Assembly (NCBI GenBank): GCA_022266195.1
Contig: WHVY01000006.1
Location: 5,022,001-5,086,000 of the forward strand
Reading direction: 5' to 3'
From: Tetranychus cinnabarinus
Taxonomy: Eukaryota > Arthropoda > Arachnida > Trombidiformes > Tetranychidae
DNA length: 64,000 nucleotides
Shown: piece by piece, positions 35,301 through 48,437 of the stretch
Layout: each line of letters begins with the position of its first letter
Numbering within the stretch: the first letter of the stretch is position 1
The notes under the pieces: generated by a model
What the model saw: the letters and a program-made list of their open reading frames with translations, nothing else
Database searches by the model: none
What the model was told of the DNA's origin: nothing
Position numbers and translations under genes: made by a program

Positions 35301-37099
35301 CAATAAATCTTTCGATTTTGTTTGTTTCTCTCTTTTTCCTGGTTCCTTTTTTGCCATCTACTTTTCCGTGTCCCTGATGATTGAAGATTTAGAGGTAAGA
35401 AGAAAATCTTGAGATATTCAGGTGAAGAGCATTTTGATTGGAAGGGCAAAGGCAAGAGACGATTTGCATTTTTCCATATCAATTTTATTCTCTTGCTTAC
35501 AATTTTTTCTTGGAATCAGCAAAAACCCGTTTGTCGATGTCACTGTAATTATATCACAATTGGCTTTGCCACTTGAATTTCATCTTCCAATTTTCATCTT
35601 CTCTCTTCTCTCTCGACAATCCTTTTTTCTTGCCTTTTTTCATCATTTATACAGAGGAAAGAAAAGAATCTCCATGTCGAAGAAAAAGAATAGAAATTGA
35701 CAATTTTGTTCCGTTTGGATGATAAGATGATGATGAGGTAAGCTCATGATGAAATGGAATAAGATGAAGAAAAGAAAAGACTGATGAGAGAAAAGGAATT
35801 AAAGGGTCAGAGAGATGATGATTATAATGAGACTGAGTTTGTGAGGGAATGTAAAGTTCAGATGCGCTGAGGAAATAAAAAAGAGTTGAAGGAATGGACT
35901 GTTATTTGAAGAGGAAAGGGTAAGCTGATGAGAAATTATTTGATGAAAAAAAGGGAAAAAAGAGGAAGAAGAGGAGGAGATAAAAGGATACACAGGGAAT
36001 GATAGAGTTAGGAAATGAGAAGAGAGTTTACTCTTGAGTTGAAAAGGGATATTGGTTTTATCTGTTGAATCTGATGGAATGAGCCATAAGGGATGAACAA
36101 AGAACTTTGAATGATAAATATCATTACTTGAATGATGCTCCTGTGAGGAAGATAATGATGATGAAGAGGATGGCAAAACTGGTAAGATGAGGAGGTAAAA
36201 AATGAGTGGAAAAGGTGGAAGAGAGAAAAAAACGAATGCAAGAAAAGGCTTGAGGAAAAGTAACTGTGCAACTTGTAAATTCCAGTGCAATGATATTATT
36301 ATTATTGCTATTATTTCTTTGATTTGGATTGAAGGTAAACAGTGAATGTGGAATGATTGAGACGAATCGCTCTTTACTAGAGAAAGAGGAAAAGTTTCAG
36401 GTTTAGTTTATAGGATGGGAAAGTTTGGGTGAAACTTTTGTCCACAACAGAATACAGAATTGCATGAGATTTCATGGCTGAATTTTCGTTTGTAAAGTAG
36501 CAACGAAAATATGGTGAAGTCTATGATGGGTAATCTTTACGCATCTGTAGAGGGAAACCTTTTTGTTTTTACGTTTAAAGCAAAAAATGGTTTATTATTC
36601 AAAAGGCTCATGTTTCATGTTTCATCATTTTAATCGTGCTAATAGCTATCATGTTGTGTAATGGCTGGCATTCAATATGGACTTGAATATGTTTGCCATC
36701 AAATTTCAATTTTTGTATGTAAAGTAAATTACTTTTGTTTCAAGTCTTTTTGGTGGACTTTTCTGACTTGATTAGTTGTTAGGCACTAATGGGGCCATGA
36801 TGAGAGGATCAACACCAGTTTCATCTTGTAATCAAAGAGACGAGTACGAGGCCAAGCTTATGTTAGGAGTGGAATTGATGTGAATACATCTTGATAATCA
36901 GGCATAATCTTAGGAAACTTTTTTTCGTTTCAGGTTTGATTGATAAGCTTGTGTCTTTAAGTTCATTTGTATTTTTCGAAGTACCACAAGCATATCAAGA
37001 TCATTTATTTTTCATATTCAGTTTCAGAGTAACTTGGTTCGGCCATGATGCAAAGTATTGCTGCAGTTTTGGCTGGTTTGACCCTTGAAGGTTGATGAA
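17363..37099. other. long gene-free stretch
   Basis: I found no exon chain, transposase domain or RNA gene here. The content is AT-rich unique DNA mixed with ATG/CAT, CTT and GAA simple repeats and mononucleotide runs. Open frames are rich in Ser, Phe and Leu or Lys and Asn and match both-strand low complexity rather than genes. It may hold regulatory DNA, which cannot be shown from one sequence. Confidence 0.5.
22880..22901. repeat. (CT)n microsatellite
   Basis: About eleven uninterrupted CT units, preceded by TTTC-rich DNA. Confidence 0.9.
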
Positions 37100-37125
37100 A
37101 ACTTTGACTTACAAGAACTGTGAAC

Positions 37126-37545
37126 GACCCGGATCGATCCTTCATCTAGCAATCTGATCTTTTTGCGAAACGATTAATCAATGCATGAATCGATCATTTT
37201 TATGTCATTTTTAGCGCCAATTTTTTCTGCTTGAATATGAGATAATTTAGATTGCATAATATAATTTATTAATTTATCTGAAAACTTGAAATTGCATACA
37301 CATGTACTCTAGACCATCAGCTATCTCATGCACTTGATTTTCTTGAATCGCAAAAAAATTATTTTAATCATAATTTATGCTCGTCCCAATAAAATTGGTG
37401 CAAAGTTGATCAATTTAAATTTTTAATTAAAATTTCAATCTATCAAAACTTAAAAAAGGGTCGCTTTGGATCGATTAAAGCTACAGCTGTAGATCCTGAA
37501 TCAAAGTTTTGCCTTAACGATCTCGATCCTTGAATCGATCCTTAA
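37126..37545. repeat. GATCGATC-rich repeat-like region
   Basis: It opens with CCCGGATCGATCCTTC and closes with GATCTCGATCC..AATCGATCCTTAAG. It shares this unusual vocabulary with the hAT-like elements at 38006 and 41237. No clear terminal repeats or target duplication were found, so it is probably an old, worn copy of a related repeat. Confidence 0.3.
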
Positions 37546-38005
37546 GAACAGCTATCTTCTCAGCTCAACTTTGATTCCAAAAATTTTAATGAAATCCAGT
37601 GCAAGGGTTATGTGTAACCTTCGTCAAATTTTATTTTTTCGAAAGAGGATATCGAAAAAAGAGGTTCAACTTAACAAATGGGCTCTGAAAAGGTCTCCAT
37701 TAAGCCACAATCTTGTCCGAAAGTAGAACTGTTTTTTGACCATATATGGGAAGTAGGAATACATTAAGACTAAATTCAGTACAATGGTTAATCTTTTGCG
37801 CGGTAGAAAAAACTGATAATCCCGCTCTCAAGGATTCGTATTGAAAGTGTTTTTGGGGGAAAAATTGACTTAAAATGGCTCTATCTTTGAACGAAAGAAA
37901 CGAAAAAACCGAAAGATAGCGCCACTTTCGCAATTTAAAACTGCGCCACTTTTGACTCACTCAGGGCAACCTTATGTTTTCAACAAGTTTAATGTGTCTA
38001 ACAAT

Positions 38006-38324
38006 TAGAGATGGCAGGATCGGCATCCAGCTCGATCTTCGGATCGAAGGAAATCAAAAGATTGATATTGACTGGATCTAAGATCGATCTTCCGATGTTT
38101 AGATTTTCTATGCAACTGTTGACTCAAATGATTAAGTGAAGACCAAGATAATCAAAAATCTATAAATTTATGAATTATTTTCGTACTTTTCAGGCTGGCC
38201 GATCTTTCTCGAGTACTCAAAATTTTAAAAAGTCAATCGCAAATAGATCGAAAGTTAAACTGCTCGATTTTAAGATGTTCTGATCTTTTCTCCAAAGATG
38301 CGATGACCTGTTTCTGCAACTCTA
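38006..38324. mobile_element. 319-base non-autonomous hAT element (MITE)
   Basis: An exact 8-base duplication CTAACAAT lies at 37998-38005 and 38325-38332. The ends are TAGAGATGGCAG on the left and, in reverse complement, TAGAGTTGCAG on the right. Both the 8-base duplication and the TAGAG/CAGAG-type ends fit hAT. The inside has GATC-rich palindromes (AGATCGATCT) and no coding frame. Confidence 0.72.
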
Positions 38325-38332
38325 CTAACAAT

Positions 38333-41236
38333 TAACGTTCATGAATCGGCTGTTGGACTTTGTCGAGAAACGAAGTTGAAATGTTTCGACAAAGTCATTA
38401 TTCGAATCAAGTCCATTAATATTGTATACATAGTCTATAATGTGATACTCATCGTACTTAATTCAAATCGATTGTTGGTAACTCTAGATGTTCCATGTAA
38501 GGACAAAAAAGCTAAGAAAATTAAAAGTTCATTATTGGCGACAACTTTATCTTCATTAGAACTTTTTTCATACACTTTTTGCATCAATCGAATCAGATGA
38601 AAATGAAGTAATAAAGTTTTCTCTTTTCATGAATGGAAACAGTTTATTTAAATTTACATCAATTTCTTATTACAATGAAAAGGCAACACACAACTGGAAT
38701 GAATCTTCCAATCATTGAAATATTTCGCTTACAAGAACAAAAATGCACTTCTTTTCATGATAAAGCAAAATAGAGTTGTACTAATATTCATTTCAGAGAG
38801 TAACATAATATTGAAATAAAAATTGCAAATGAATTATTAAAGACTGTGAAAGAAGGGAAAAAAGCAAGAGCAGAAAAGAAAAGGTGCGAAAACTTTGAAA
38901 GCCATTTACCATGAGAAAAAAAAGATATTGAACAAGTTCATGGAAAATTGATGGAATCAATAGTGACGAAATTCACTCAATTTTAAATTTTATTGTGGCC
39001 AACATGCACTTACGTTGAACCAAGCAAAGAGTTAAGAGAAGCTCGAAAAACGCAAATCTAATCTACATATTAAAGTGTACATTTTGTTTGCGTTGAAAAG
39101 TCAAAATAAAGTGACTATTTAATGTTCATTACCTTTTACATTTTGAATGACACAAACTGCACATTAAAAGCACAGAAAACCTGAAGCAAAAAGAAGAAAG
39201 AAAAAAATGTTGAATTTCTGTCAATTTTTTTCTTCTTCATTCACTTCATTCCCATTCTGATAAAGAGTTTCAATGGATCAACATTTTCCTCCAACTCTAG
39301 TCTTGTTGTTGTTGATTTGCTTATTCAATCTTTTCTGTTCTTTCTTCCTCATTCTTCATCACTCTCTCATCATATGCATCTATAACAGTTTAAAATGTCC
39401 TCTTAATCTTTTCTTCTTCTTCTTCATCTTTTTCCTTCGCCAACCCAAATGGGTTCAGAATCTTTTTCTTCCTCAGTCAACATTCGATGCACCTTTATCC
39501 TGTTCATATTGAGTGCTCCCTTGAGATGAACACAAACGCATATTCAATTCCATTTAGTCTTCTTTTCTCAATTATTATTATTCTCAATCTCTTTTCTTAC
39601 TTTTCCCTCTTCCCTTCATCTTCACCATCTTCACCTCTTTACCAATTGCATTTGCCTACAAATCATTCCAACTCACCCTGCAGCACCCTGGTGACCCTTT
39701 CTTTACCTTAAAAATCGCATCCTTTTACGAATCTTTGCCATTCCATTTTTTCGATTTTTCTTCTTCTTCTTCTCTTCTCATTTTCATAAACTTTTTGCTT
39801 TTCAATTTTCCTTCTCAGTATCTCTTCACTTGAAACTTTCAGATAATTCGATTGCAATTTTTTCTCTCATTCCAACATTTTCTCTCAACTTTTTTTCTCT
39901 TCTATTTCATCTTTAAAATGTAATTATATTCAATTGAATTCATACATGATAATACCATAGAGGTTCCTGTCAATGGCAACAGACAGATAATGGTAAAGCA
40001 AGAAAATGTGTTTTATTCGTTGAAAAAGAATAAGTAAAAGTTCAAAATTTCAATGAGAATTTTTTTCCCTCTTTTCCATTTGACAAAAAGAAGAATTTCT
40101 TGTTCTATTGTTCATATTGTTCATTGTTGGTCATGACGATTGAGAATGAAAGTTGTTGATTTAAATTTCCGTCTCTTTGCTTGTTCGTTGGTTAAAACAC
40201 TTTTCCCTCTCAAGTTGAACCAACTCGAGCAGCGAGAAAAAATGTTCAAGTAGAAATGAACTCGCATGAAATGCAGAATGTTTATGGATTCAGAAGAAGA
40301 AGAAAATTCAAGTATTATTGATCAAGTTTGCTTTTGCAACTGATGCTGTTAATTGAATAGGCTAATGTTTAATATTAGCCAAAGAGTAAACTTTCAAGTT
40401 GAAAGGAAAGAGTTCAATATTCATCTTTAAAGATAACAACAATGAAGATTCTGGCTTGGCTGAAGATGACTAGCAAAGTGATTATCAAGATGATGAGTGA
40501 ATGTTCCAAATGAGGATTGCTCTTGAGAGTAAAATTTACTCATTCGAAGCTTAAAGTCGAACTTCATGTCTAAAAATGAATCCAGAAAAAAGAGTTACTT
40601 TGTTAATATTTATATTGTCATTTTTTTCTTGTTTTGTTACTTGTTTGCTTTCAACTTCAATTCAGGGTAGGCTTAAGCATGGTAAGCTAAAGCATTAGAC
40701 AGAAAAAGATATTACAAGATAAATGATATTTAATTAAGACTGACAATATGTTGATATGCATACTTGAGTGCAAAAGGTAAAACGAAAAAACAAAAAAAAA
40801 TTTCATCGAACTCGATGCAATACATTAAAATATTTCCAGATCAGTAACATTTGGATTTTATTGAAATGCCAATGAAAAGAAGCGCATGTTTTGCTGGAAA
40901 TTTTTTCGCCTGAAAATGATAATCAAATGTTATTCTTTAAAATATTACAAACGTTTTAATACAAACGCATTGACATCTAAATCATTCAACTCAATGAAAA
41001 GCCACCAGCATTTGAGCCCAAAACTTCTATACTTTCGTCTACTCCTTTACCTACTAGGTCACATTTTATTAGACAATTTTTGGAACAATTATTTGAATAG
41101 AATGACAAAGTTTAAAGCAAAAAATCTCAGGAAACACCTACCATGCAGATGAAATACTTTACATTATCAAATAAACTTGCTCTATCGATTGTGCCGTGTC
41201 TCACCAGGAAAGGCCAAAACAACCTGGAATTTTTCC
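38333..41236. other. no gene seen
   Basis: AT-rich, with pyrimidine-rich tracts around 39.3-39.9 kb. No supportable gene. Confidence 0.5.
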
Positions 41237-41914
41237 TAGGGATACGCGATTTCCGATTTTACTGGAATCGATTTATTTTTCCAATCGATTTTCTTCAGAA
41301 ATCTATCGATTTGCGATTTTTGCTAAACACAAACACTGGGCATCTGATAGTGGAACTGGACATAAAATGACTTTTTCTAGAAAAACTGATTGCTTAGCTG
41401 AAGTAATATTTTTTTCAAACTTTATAAGATTGTTATAAATTTTCATAAATGACGATAGAATACTTTTCATCAGATTAAGTCCAAAACAACTAGCTACTTT
41501 TTTCGATAACTTCATCCAATTTTCTCTAGGATATGAGATATTCGAAGCTAGAATTTTTCCTCGACTTATTCAGCATAACACCATACTCAAGACCTCTCAA
41601 TAGAACGAGCTTGTCGCATATTCGGACAGTTTCTGTCTTTTCTAACGAATCCGATTTTACCGTAAAAAATTAGCTTTGCACTATTTTTTCCACAGGCGAA
41701 ATGACTCTTTTTCGGATTGCACCGTGTTTGACCTTATCTCGCATATTTGATTCACGAATTTAAAACTACTTTTGATATTAAATTAATCAAGAAAATGCGA
41801 TCTTCGATTTTCTAACCACACGTTTTTGTCGGAGATCGATCTTCTCTGGATTAGAATGGATCACCTTATGTCATAAAAATCGATCAGATCGATCTTAAAA
41901 TCGAAACATTCCTA
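41237..41914. mobile_element. possible decayed hAT-like element
   Basis: The left end TAGGGATACGCGATTTCC and the right end in reverse complement, TAGGAATGTTTCGATTTT, form an imperfect inverted repeat. The flanking 8 bases match at only 5 of 8 positions. The inside has AGATCGATCTTC, shared with the 38 kb element. Short frames inside show no transposase motif. Confidence 0.35.
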
Positions 41915-43529
41915 GTACTTCCCGTGTAAGTGTTTTCAGGGCATCTGTTGGCTTTTATACAGTTTGACCGTATTTTTGTTAGTTGATTAGTTTACTTCAA
42001 TTTTGGATCAAAGTATCAAAATTATCTTGTCTTGTGCCGTTACCAAAAGAAAAGTGCAAATTGGCATGAAAATGAACATTTTAATTCGTTTCTTCTTCTT
42101 TCCAAGGTTTCATTGAGAAAAAATATTTAATTTTCATCTCGACTGTTAAGCTTTACCTGATGAATAAGAAAGAGCTGGAAAAAGATTGAAAATGATAGGT
42201 TTTAATTTTGTTCAAGTCAATGGTTTTTATATGATTGAGCCGCTAATAACATAAAGTGAATACTAGAAGATATAATTTTAGATGACCTAACTGTGTGAAC
42301 ATCTTGAGGTTGAAGGTAAAAAAACGGTTTTGAAAAGGTTTCTTATTAGGTGCAGATGAAAATAAAAGAGTGCGCAAAAGTAACAGAATGAAATATCAAA
42401 AGAAAAAAATATGTTTACTATGAAAAGGTAATTATTAAATGTTTATTTACATTTGTGTTTTTACCTTTTTCGATATAACGTACTTTTGATTGTACAATTA
42501 TATCAGCGAAACAAAAGGTTGACTGCGCAATTTGACTTTGAACACACAAAAAATGTATTCCCATCACCAGTGTGTTAACCTGCCCATGAAGACTGACTTG
42601 GACACGCAAAAAACCATTGAACATTTGGACAGTTTTAGCCAAGTTGAGCCAAGTCCATTTTTGCTTTTTTCTCATCATTTGAATATCTTTTAAAAGTTCA
42701 CACTTTTTTTTCAAATAACGGACTCGAGTCTTGCCATTTCAGATCAAACTGTAAATATCGACTGACAAGGGAAGTAAATGAGAGGCCTGAAAACGATTTC
42801 AATAAGATGAGTTATGAAAAGCTGTCGGCATTTTCATCTGTATAGGAAGTGTTTCTTCTCTTCTTCGTCATCAGCATCATCTTCTTCTTCATCTTCTTCT
42901 ACCTTTCATTCCCACTCCCAGTTCTCAAGCCCCTCTATTGTCCGAACGGTTTTTTATGCTCGTATTCCTGTTCGTATGCTTTTTGTGTCTGTGCTTTTTT
43001 TAGCTTCACTCGTTTTTTATCATTAACTTACAAAGGAAGTGATCGGTCCATAAGGTCATGTTGGTCCTTTTTTTAGGGCCAAGTCTATTGTTGAAAGTTT
43101 CTTATTATATTATTATCATTTCTTTTTATATCTTTTCAACTTATTTTTTACCATTCTTACCTCATCGATCTTTTCTGGGATTGCTACCTTATTTGCAGTT
43201 ATTATTATCATCATTATTACTGTTATTGCATAAAAAACCAAGTGAAGAGCAAGAAAATATGGTTTTATTTTTGGTTCATTCGTCTACTTCCTCTTCATCT
43301 TCTTTCCTCTTCTTCCACTTTTTTAGGCCTTCTCTCTCTCTCTCTTGCTCTCTCTCTCTTTTCAATAAAGGTACATTTAAATTTCAACAATTTTATTCAT
43401 TATTTGTTTCGACTCTCATGACATTAAAATCTAATTTAATGGTTAATCTAAGGGATTGATTGACAGGTTATGCTTATTTTTCATTTTTAATGTCCGTTAC
43501 GTGCCAACGTGCTGATGCGCTTCAGTGGT
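41915..43529. other. no gene seen; 3' end of the secreted-protein gene
   Basis: TTTATT at about 43389 (AATAAA on the minus strand) lies roughly 140 bases past the stop of the gene at 43530 and is a plausible poly(A) signal. CT and TTC repeats lie near 42.85-42.9 and 43.33-43.36 kb. Confidence 0.4.
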
Positions 43530-44144
43530 TCAACGGTTATAGCGGTCAACATCGTAAGACTCGGGAGCCACAAGATAACTAGTCAAGTCTTCAAGTGATT
43601 TTGATGGTGACGGTAAGGGGTCATAGGTTGATGGTAAGTTGATGCCAGAGAGTGATCCTTGTAGGTAGGAATCAGACGAGTCTATTGGACCTGTTGATGC
43701 AAGGGCTGAAGGAAAGGGTAAACCTGAGGTTAGGTAAGAGGTTGAGGGAACAGTGATTCGGGATCGTTTTTGTGATACATTGGACATTACGTATTTGGAA
43801 CACTTGTTGGGATCTTTGTTTTGTTTTATACATTTTTCAAAGTTTTGAATAAAGATTGGCATTGCTCGACCTCCTGGTCCCCATCCGTAGGTTATGAAAT
43901 GGCTTACATGGTCTCGAGGTGTAATCCGTGAGGCTGCTGCTAGTCCGTCAAAACTTGAATCGGAACGGCTAGACAAGTAATGGCCATTGGTCAGGTAGTT
44001 GGATTTAGAAGATGAGGGTTGAGATGAGATTGAAGATGATGATGATGAGGATAACGGGTTGGATGATGTGGATAGAGGAGAAGGGAAAGCGGGTGATATA
44101 AATGTCAACAAGTTGCAACAAAAGAGAGTCCAAATGAGAAACAT
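43530..44144 (-). CDS. small secreted protein, function unknown
   Basis: This single-exon frame of 204 residues starts at MFLIWTLFCC. The N-terminus has a typical signal peptide (hydrophobic to about residue 18, probable cleavage near FISPA). A Ser-rich region follows to about residue 60. Residues 81-120 look like the conserved core, with FITYGWGPGGRAMPIFIQNF and a Cys pair, C105 and C115, in EKCIKQNKDPNKC. The C-terminal third is Ser/Pro-rich and ends DRYNR. No transmembrane segment follows the signal. Codon use and complexity are clearly unlike the surrounding spurious frames. It stands alone, more than 13 kb from the next gene. I do not recognise the family. A further upstream exon is possible but not needed. 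Confidence 0.65.
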   Translation of the reverse strand: MFLIWTLFCCNLLTFISPAFPSPLSTSSNPLSSSSSSSISSQPSSSKSNYLTNGHYLSSRSDSSFDGLAAASRITPRDHVSHFITYGWGPGGRAMPIFIQNFEKCIKQNKDPNKCSKYVMSNVSQKRSRITVPSTSYLTSGLPFPSALASTGPIDSSDSYLQGSLSGINLPSTYDPLPSPSKSLEDLTSYLVAPESYDVDRYNR

Positions 44145-45702
44145 GACGAGTCCAACAGTTTGTTGATGGTGTTGATGATGAAAGTGACGTTTACCGATTG
44201 GTCAAGGTAACAAAATGTTAAGTTTTACCAAAGTTTTAAAAACAATTTCAAGTACTTTTGTTTCACTGGTTAAAGAAGCGTAATAATTTCAACTTTTAAA
44301 GTGTTTCGAGTCAACCAAAACTTTCAGTCGAATCCAATGCAAACCTTTCCTTACCTTGGTCTTTATACCGCTACTTTTTCATACCAACCGATTATGCTCA
44401 TAACTCGACATTTTCTCGACACTTTAACTGTAAACATAATTGTAATCGCAACAATCCCCAGTGGACCATTGGAACACGAATTCAATAAAAAACTTAAGAA
44501 CAAGAAAAATCTTTATTCATATTGAAATTCATTTTGAAAACCCTTTTCATTGTACACGATTGTTGAATCAAATTTTGATTCCCAATTTGAATCTCAAGTT
44601 TAATCCCATTTTACTTATCAAACAACAATACTTGAACCAAAAGAGTATGGATTAAGATTTAAAAGTTCAAACAATAACACCAACAGCAAATGAAAACAAA
44701 ATGAGCCAAATCAAGTTAATTGTTACAATAATAGCAACTCGACACTTGTTTGAAAGAAAAGGGTTAAAAAATGAAACTGTGCAAAAATGACGCAAAGCGG
44801 CTCAACATTGATGCACAAAAGGTCAATCAAGGGTTAAACTAAGTCCCAATAGTGGGTGAAAAGTTTCCAATTAAAAGACAACTAGAATGAGAAATCAACA
44901 AATCCGAAAAAAACAAATTCCGGTCAATTAGCGTCAGCATGGACTTTGAATATAAAACGTCACAGAACATTTGATTGCAGAATCAAAGTTGACTTGACTT
45001 GATCATTAGTATCATCCATATCATCACCAAGCATCATCAACATAATCATGATTAGAATAAGTTTTGGCCTGAAACGTTGCCATTATTAACTTCCGTTTTT
45101 CTCGATTAAACTTTTTTTACCTTAGCCAAATGTTGCTGTCCAATAATAAATGTTGACCCACCAGTGATTATTCACTGTGCACACACTCTAATATTATTAT
45201 TTGTTTCGCTTGGTGAATCGCATCACCTAACATGAAAAACTCATCAACATTATGTAACACAAGACCAGCAACACAAGAAAAGGTAAGAAAAAAAAAGTTT
45301 TCACTGTAACCTAGCTGTTGCCTCGTCTAAATCTGTGCTAAATTAAACATCCAAAAGCCCTTTAAGGCTCACTTTGCAACTCCATAGACCACGCTTCCTA
45401 CATGTTCATTAATAATAATTTTTTACTCTTCTTTCCTTCTTTTGCTGCTCATTTCCATTGGCGAAACAATGCATTAATACCAATGTCATCTGAACATCAT
45501 CATCATGATCATCAACATCGTTAAACAATGACAATAATATCAAAGAAAGTAATTTTGATCTTCTTCTTCACTTTATTTTTCACCTTCATTGCGACCTTTT
45601 CACTGTGCTCCTTTTTTTTGTTCTCATAAAGAACTAGATTCGATTCACTTGGCAGCATTTCTTTTGATACTAATACTGATAAGATTCCAACCAAGCTTCA
45701 AG

Positions 45703-45726
45703 TTACCTTGTTTCCGGTCTCATTGG
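45703..45726. repeat. 24-base dispersed repeat, copy 1
   Basis: Identical over 24 bases to 57106-57129 (begins TTACCTTGTTTCC, ends TCATTGG). AAGCTT lies a few bases upstream in both copies. Confidence 0.8.
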
Positions 45727-45759
45727 TTGTCTCAATACCACCTTAAGAAGAGGATGAAT

Positions 45760-45784
45760 TAAGAAGAAGAAGAAGAAGAAGAAA
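45760..45784. repeat. (AAG)n microsatellite
   Basis: About eight AAG units. Confidence 0.85.
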
Positions 45785-46427
45785 AGAAATCACAACAAAA
45801 AAAAGAAAGATCCATTTTCCCCTTCTCCTCCCACCTCCTCCTTCATTTGGACCGTCATCTGTAACAATAACTATTGACACCCACAAGCATCCGATATTCA
45901 TTATATAATAATAATATACTTGATATGATTCCATGTTTTATCTACAATAATAATATTATTATCTTAACTTCTTTGTTGTCATATTTTTTTCAACTTTTAT
46001 CTTCGTCTTTACCTTCTTCCTCTTTTTACCTTCTTTTTTTTTATTATTTATATACATCTTTAAATGGGAAAATCGGCTAATTAACAATTAACAAGGTTGA
46101 ATATCATTATCATTATTATTCAATGTAAACCACTTCCGGTCAAGTTTACAACATAAAGGCCTCAGGAAGTTGGTTGTTGGTGAAACGTTTGTCTACCATT
46201 AACATGGGAATATGTAATTTGATTAAGCTAATTGCACGACTGTTGTGTTAGCTTTTGTGTATTAATGACTGGCTATTGGTTAAATTTTCATTCTGGCTCA
46301 AGATGCAACTCAGTTTTTGGGATAATTTTTTTCTTCTTTTTCTTCTTTTGTTTCTATTTTCTTTTTTGCTCTTTTATGCTTGCTGCCCATTTGTACATTC
46401 TTGCCGTTGTGATTCATTTTGAAACTT

Positions 46428-46443
46428 TGTGTGTGTGTGTGTG
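46428..46443. repeat. (GT)n microsatellite
   Basis: About eight GT units. Confidence 0.85.
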
Positions 46444-48422
46444 CTTGTGTTTTGTGTCCGCTTCATTCAACTGATTCTGGTTTTCCCTGTGTTCATGGTC
46501 GATGAAATTTGGTGTTAGCCAGTTTTCCAGTTGTCTGTCTCTGTGTGCATAACCTCAATGGGAAGACAACATCGGTTGACCAAACCTTTGCATCATCCAT
46601 TGATTTTCAAGATTGGCTCTTCTTTTGACCTTCATCAATCAATCTAATTTTAAAAAAATATCACTTGTTGCCGTGATTCACTTCAGTAATAGCTTCAAGT
46701 TTTGATGGGCAAAGATGAGGATTAAGCTTGGTAACATTTTAATGATAAATTGTCCACTTTATTCAATCAAAATTGATGTTTATTGGAAATCAAATAAACT
46801 TGCTTCATCAGATTAAGCTTTTGATTGGCTCACATCGCCTTTTCATGCACAGAGTAATATGCAAAAATAACCTTTTAGTCAGACGAAACAATCAGTTGAG
46901 CCTTGAGTGATCAAAAAATTAAACCTTGCATTACCGTAATGTTGAAAACTGTTCAATTATTGTTTTGAAATGTTTAAGCGAGTGGAGCCAAAACTCAAAT
47001 CGGCAAACATCTTGATAATTGCTGACGTTTTTGACCCAAAGACTCACCACTTTCCACTTGCCGTAACTCAGGGAATCTCATTCTTTTCCTCTGTTGCATT
47101 ATATGCTTAAATTGAAAGGTAACCTTACCTAATCTGAGATCAAAAATATTGATTAAGTTGATTTAATGTGTAACAATGTTGAGGGCAAGAAAGCAACATA
47201 AATCTAATTTAATTTTACCACAATTTTGGACGTGAATGAATCGAAACCAATTTTTCTAATAAGATGATTAGTTCAAAAAGAGACTTCTGAATTGTGTTTC
47301 CAATAAGAGAAAGGGTTTTGACTAATCCTTTTGAAAACTTGACTGAATCACCGATAAATGCTGTAAAATAAACAGTTAACCGAACTGCCCAGTTTAGCCT
47401 TCATCCGATTTAACTCATTGGAATCAATGCATTTTATTCTGGTTTTCACGACTTTTATGACAATAATAATGAAAATAACCCGTTGACGATGATCTAAATT
47501 TAAATGTGCAAAGTTTCGCTCAGTCACAGGTTTACCTGTAAACAGAACACTTTTTTTCAAGCGAAAAGAATAGGTCCAGAAAGCTTTTTAAAAAGCCGTA
47601 GTCTATCATGCAATTGATTGTCAGAAAATGTTGGCCAAAACATTTACATGAATGAATTTTTTATCTTCTTGTTGATCAGCTAAATGGAAGTTTGGTTAAA
47701 ATGTAAAGTTTACAGAAAATGTTTTTAGTTTTCTTTGAAAATTGAAAAGCCACAACAGGAAATGAGTAAACTTTACATGGTAAACAGGGTGACAGTTGAA
47801 ATATTCATTACACCAATTGAATGGGTAAACCATTAGGTAGAGAAGTGAAGGGAAAGCAAGCAAGATGGACAGTAAAAGCCCAAAGGCATTTGACTTTTCC
47901 TTTGAAATTTTCGTCTTGTTTCAGTTTCCTTCTTACCATTTCAATTTCATGATGGAAAAAAAGGACAAAGAAAAAAAGTTGAATATTGATTTGATGAAGA
48001 AGGCGAAAAAAACAAAGTGAAAAAAAGAGGAACATTGAAATTTTTGGAAGAAAAGCAAAGAGAAAAGATGAAAAAATTTCTCTTTTCTATTCTATCGGGA
48101 TAGATGATGATGATGAATCGGAAGAAGAGCAAGGTGGAAAGAAAAGGATGTCCATTTATCTATCAATCTGAAAAGTGAGATGAGAAAAGTTTTTTTCCTT
48201 CTTTTCATGGATCAATACAATTCCTTTGAATCTTTTCTTTCTCATCATCATCATCATTCAACTGATTCCATGATTTGGATACTTTTCAAGGTAGAAATAA
48301 AACTTTTTTTTCCCTTCTTCTTTCATCGGAAATTTTTGCTCCTTTCATCTTCTCTATTGGCCAACAATTTTCAAGGTACACACTTTTCCTTGACTTATAC
48401 CTACTAACCCATTTACCTGTGG

Positions 48423-48437
48423 TTGACCAGTGGTCAA
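48423..48437. promoter_or_regulatory. everted GGTCAA repeat (nuclear-receptor-like site)
   Basis: TTGACCAGTGGTCAA is a perfect palindrome around its central G, formed by two GGTCAA half-sites pointing outward with a 3-base spacer. A third half-site, GGTTGAC, follows at about 48442. A binding role is only a possibility. Confidence 0.25.

Noticed and set aside
44948..44956. TATAAAA core promoter on the plus strand
   Set aside because: No gene follows, and such strings are expected in DNA this AT-rich.
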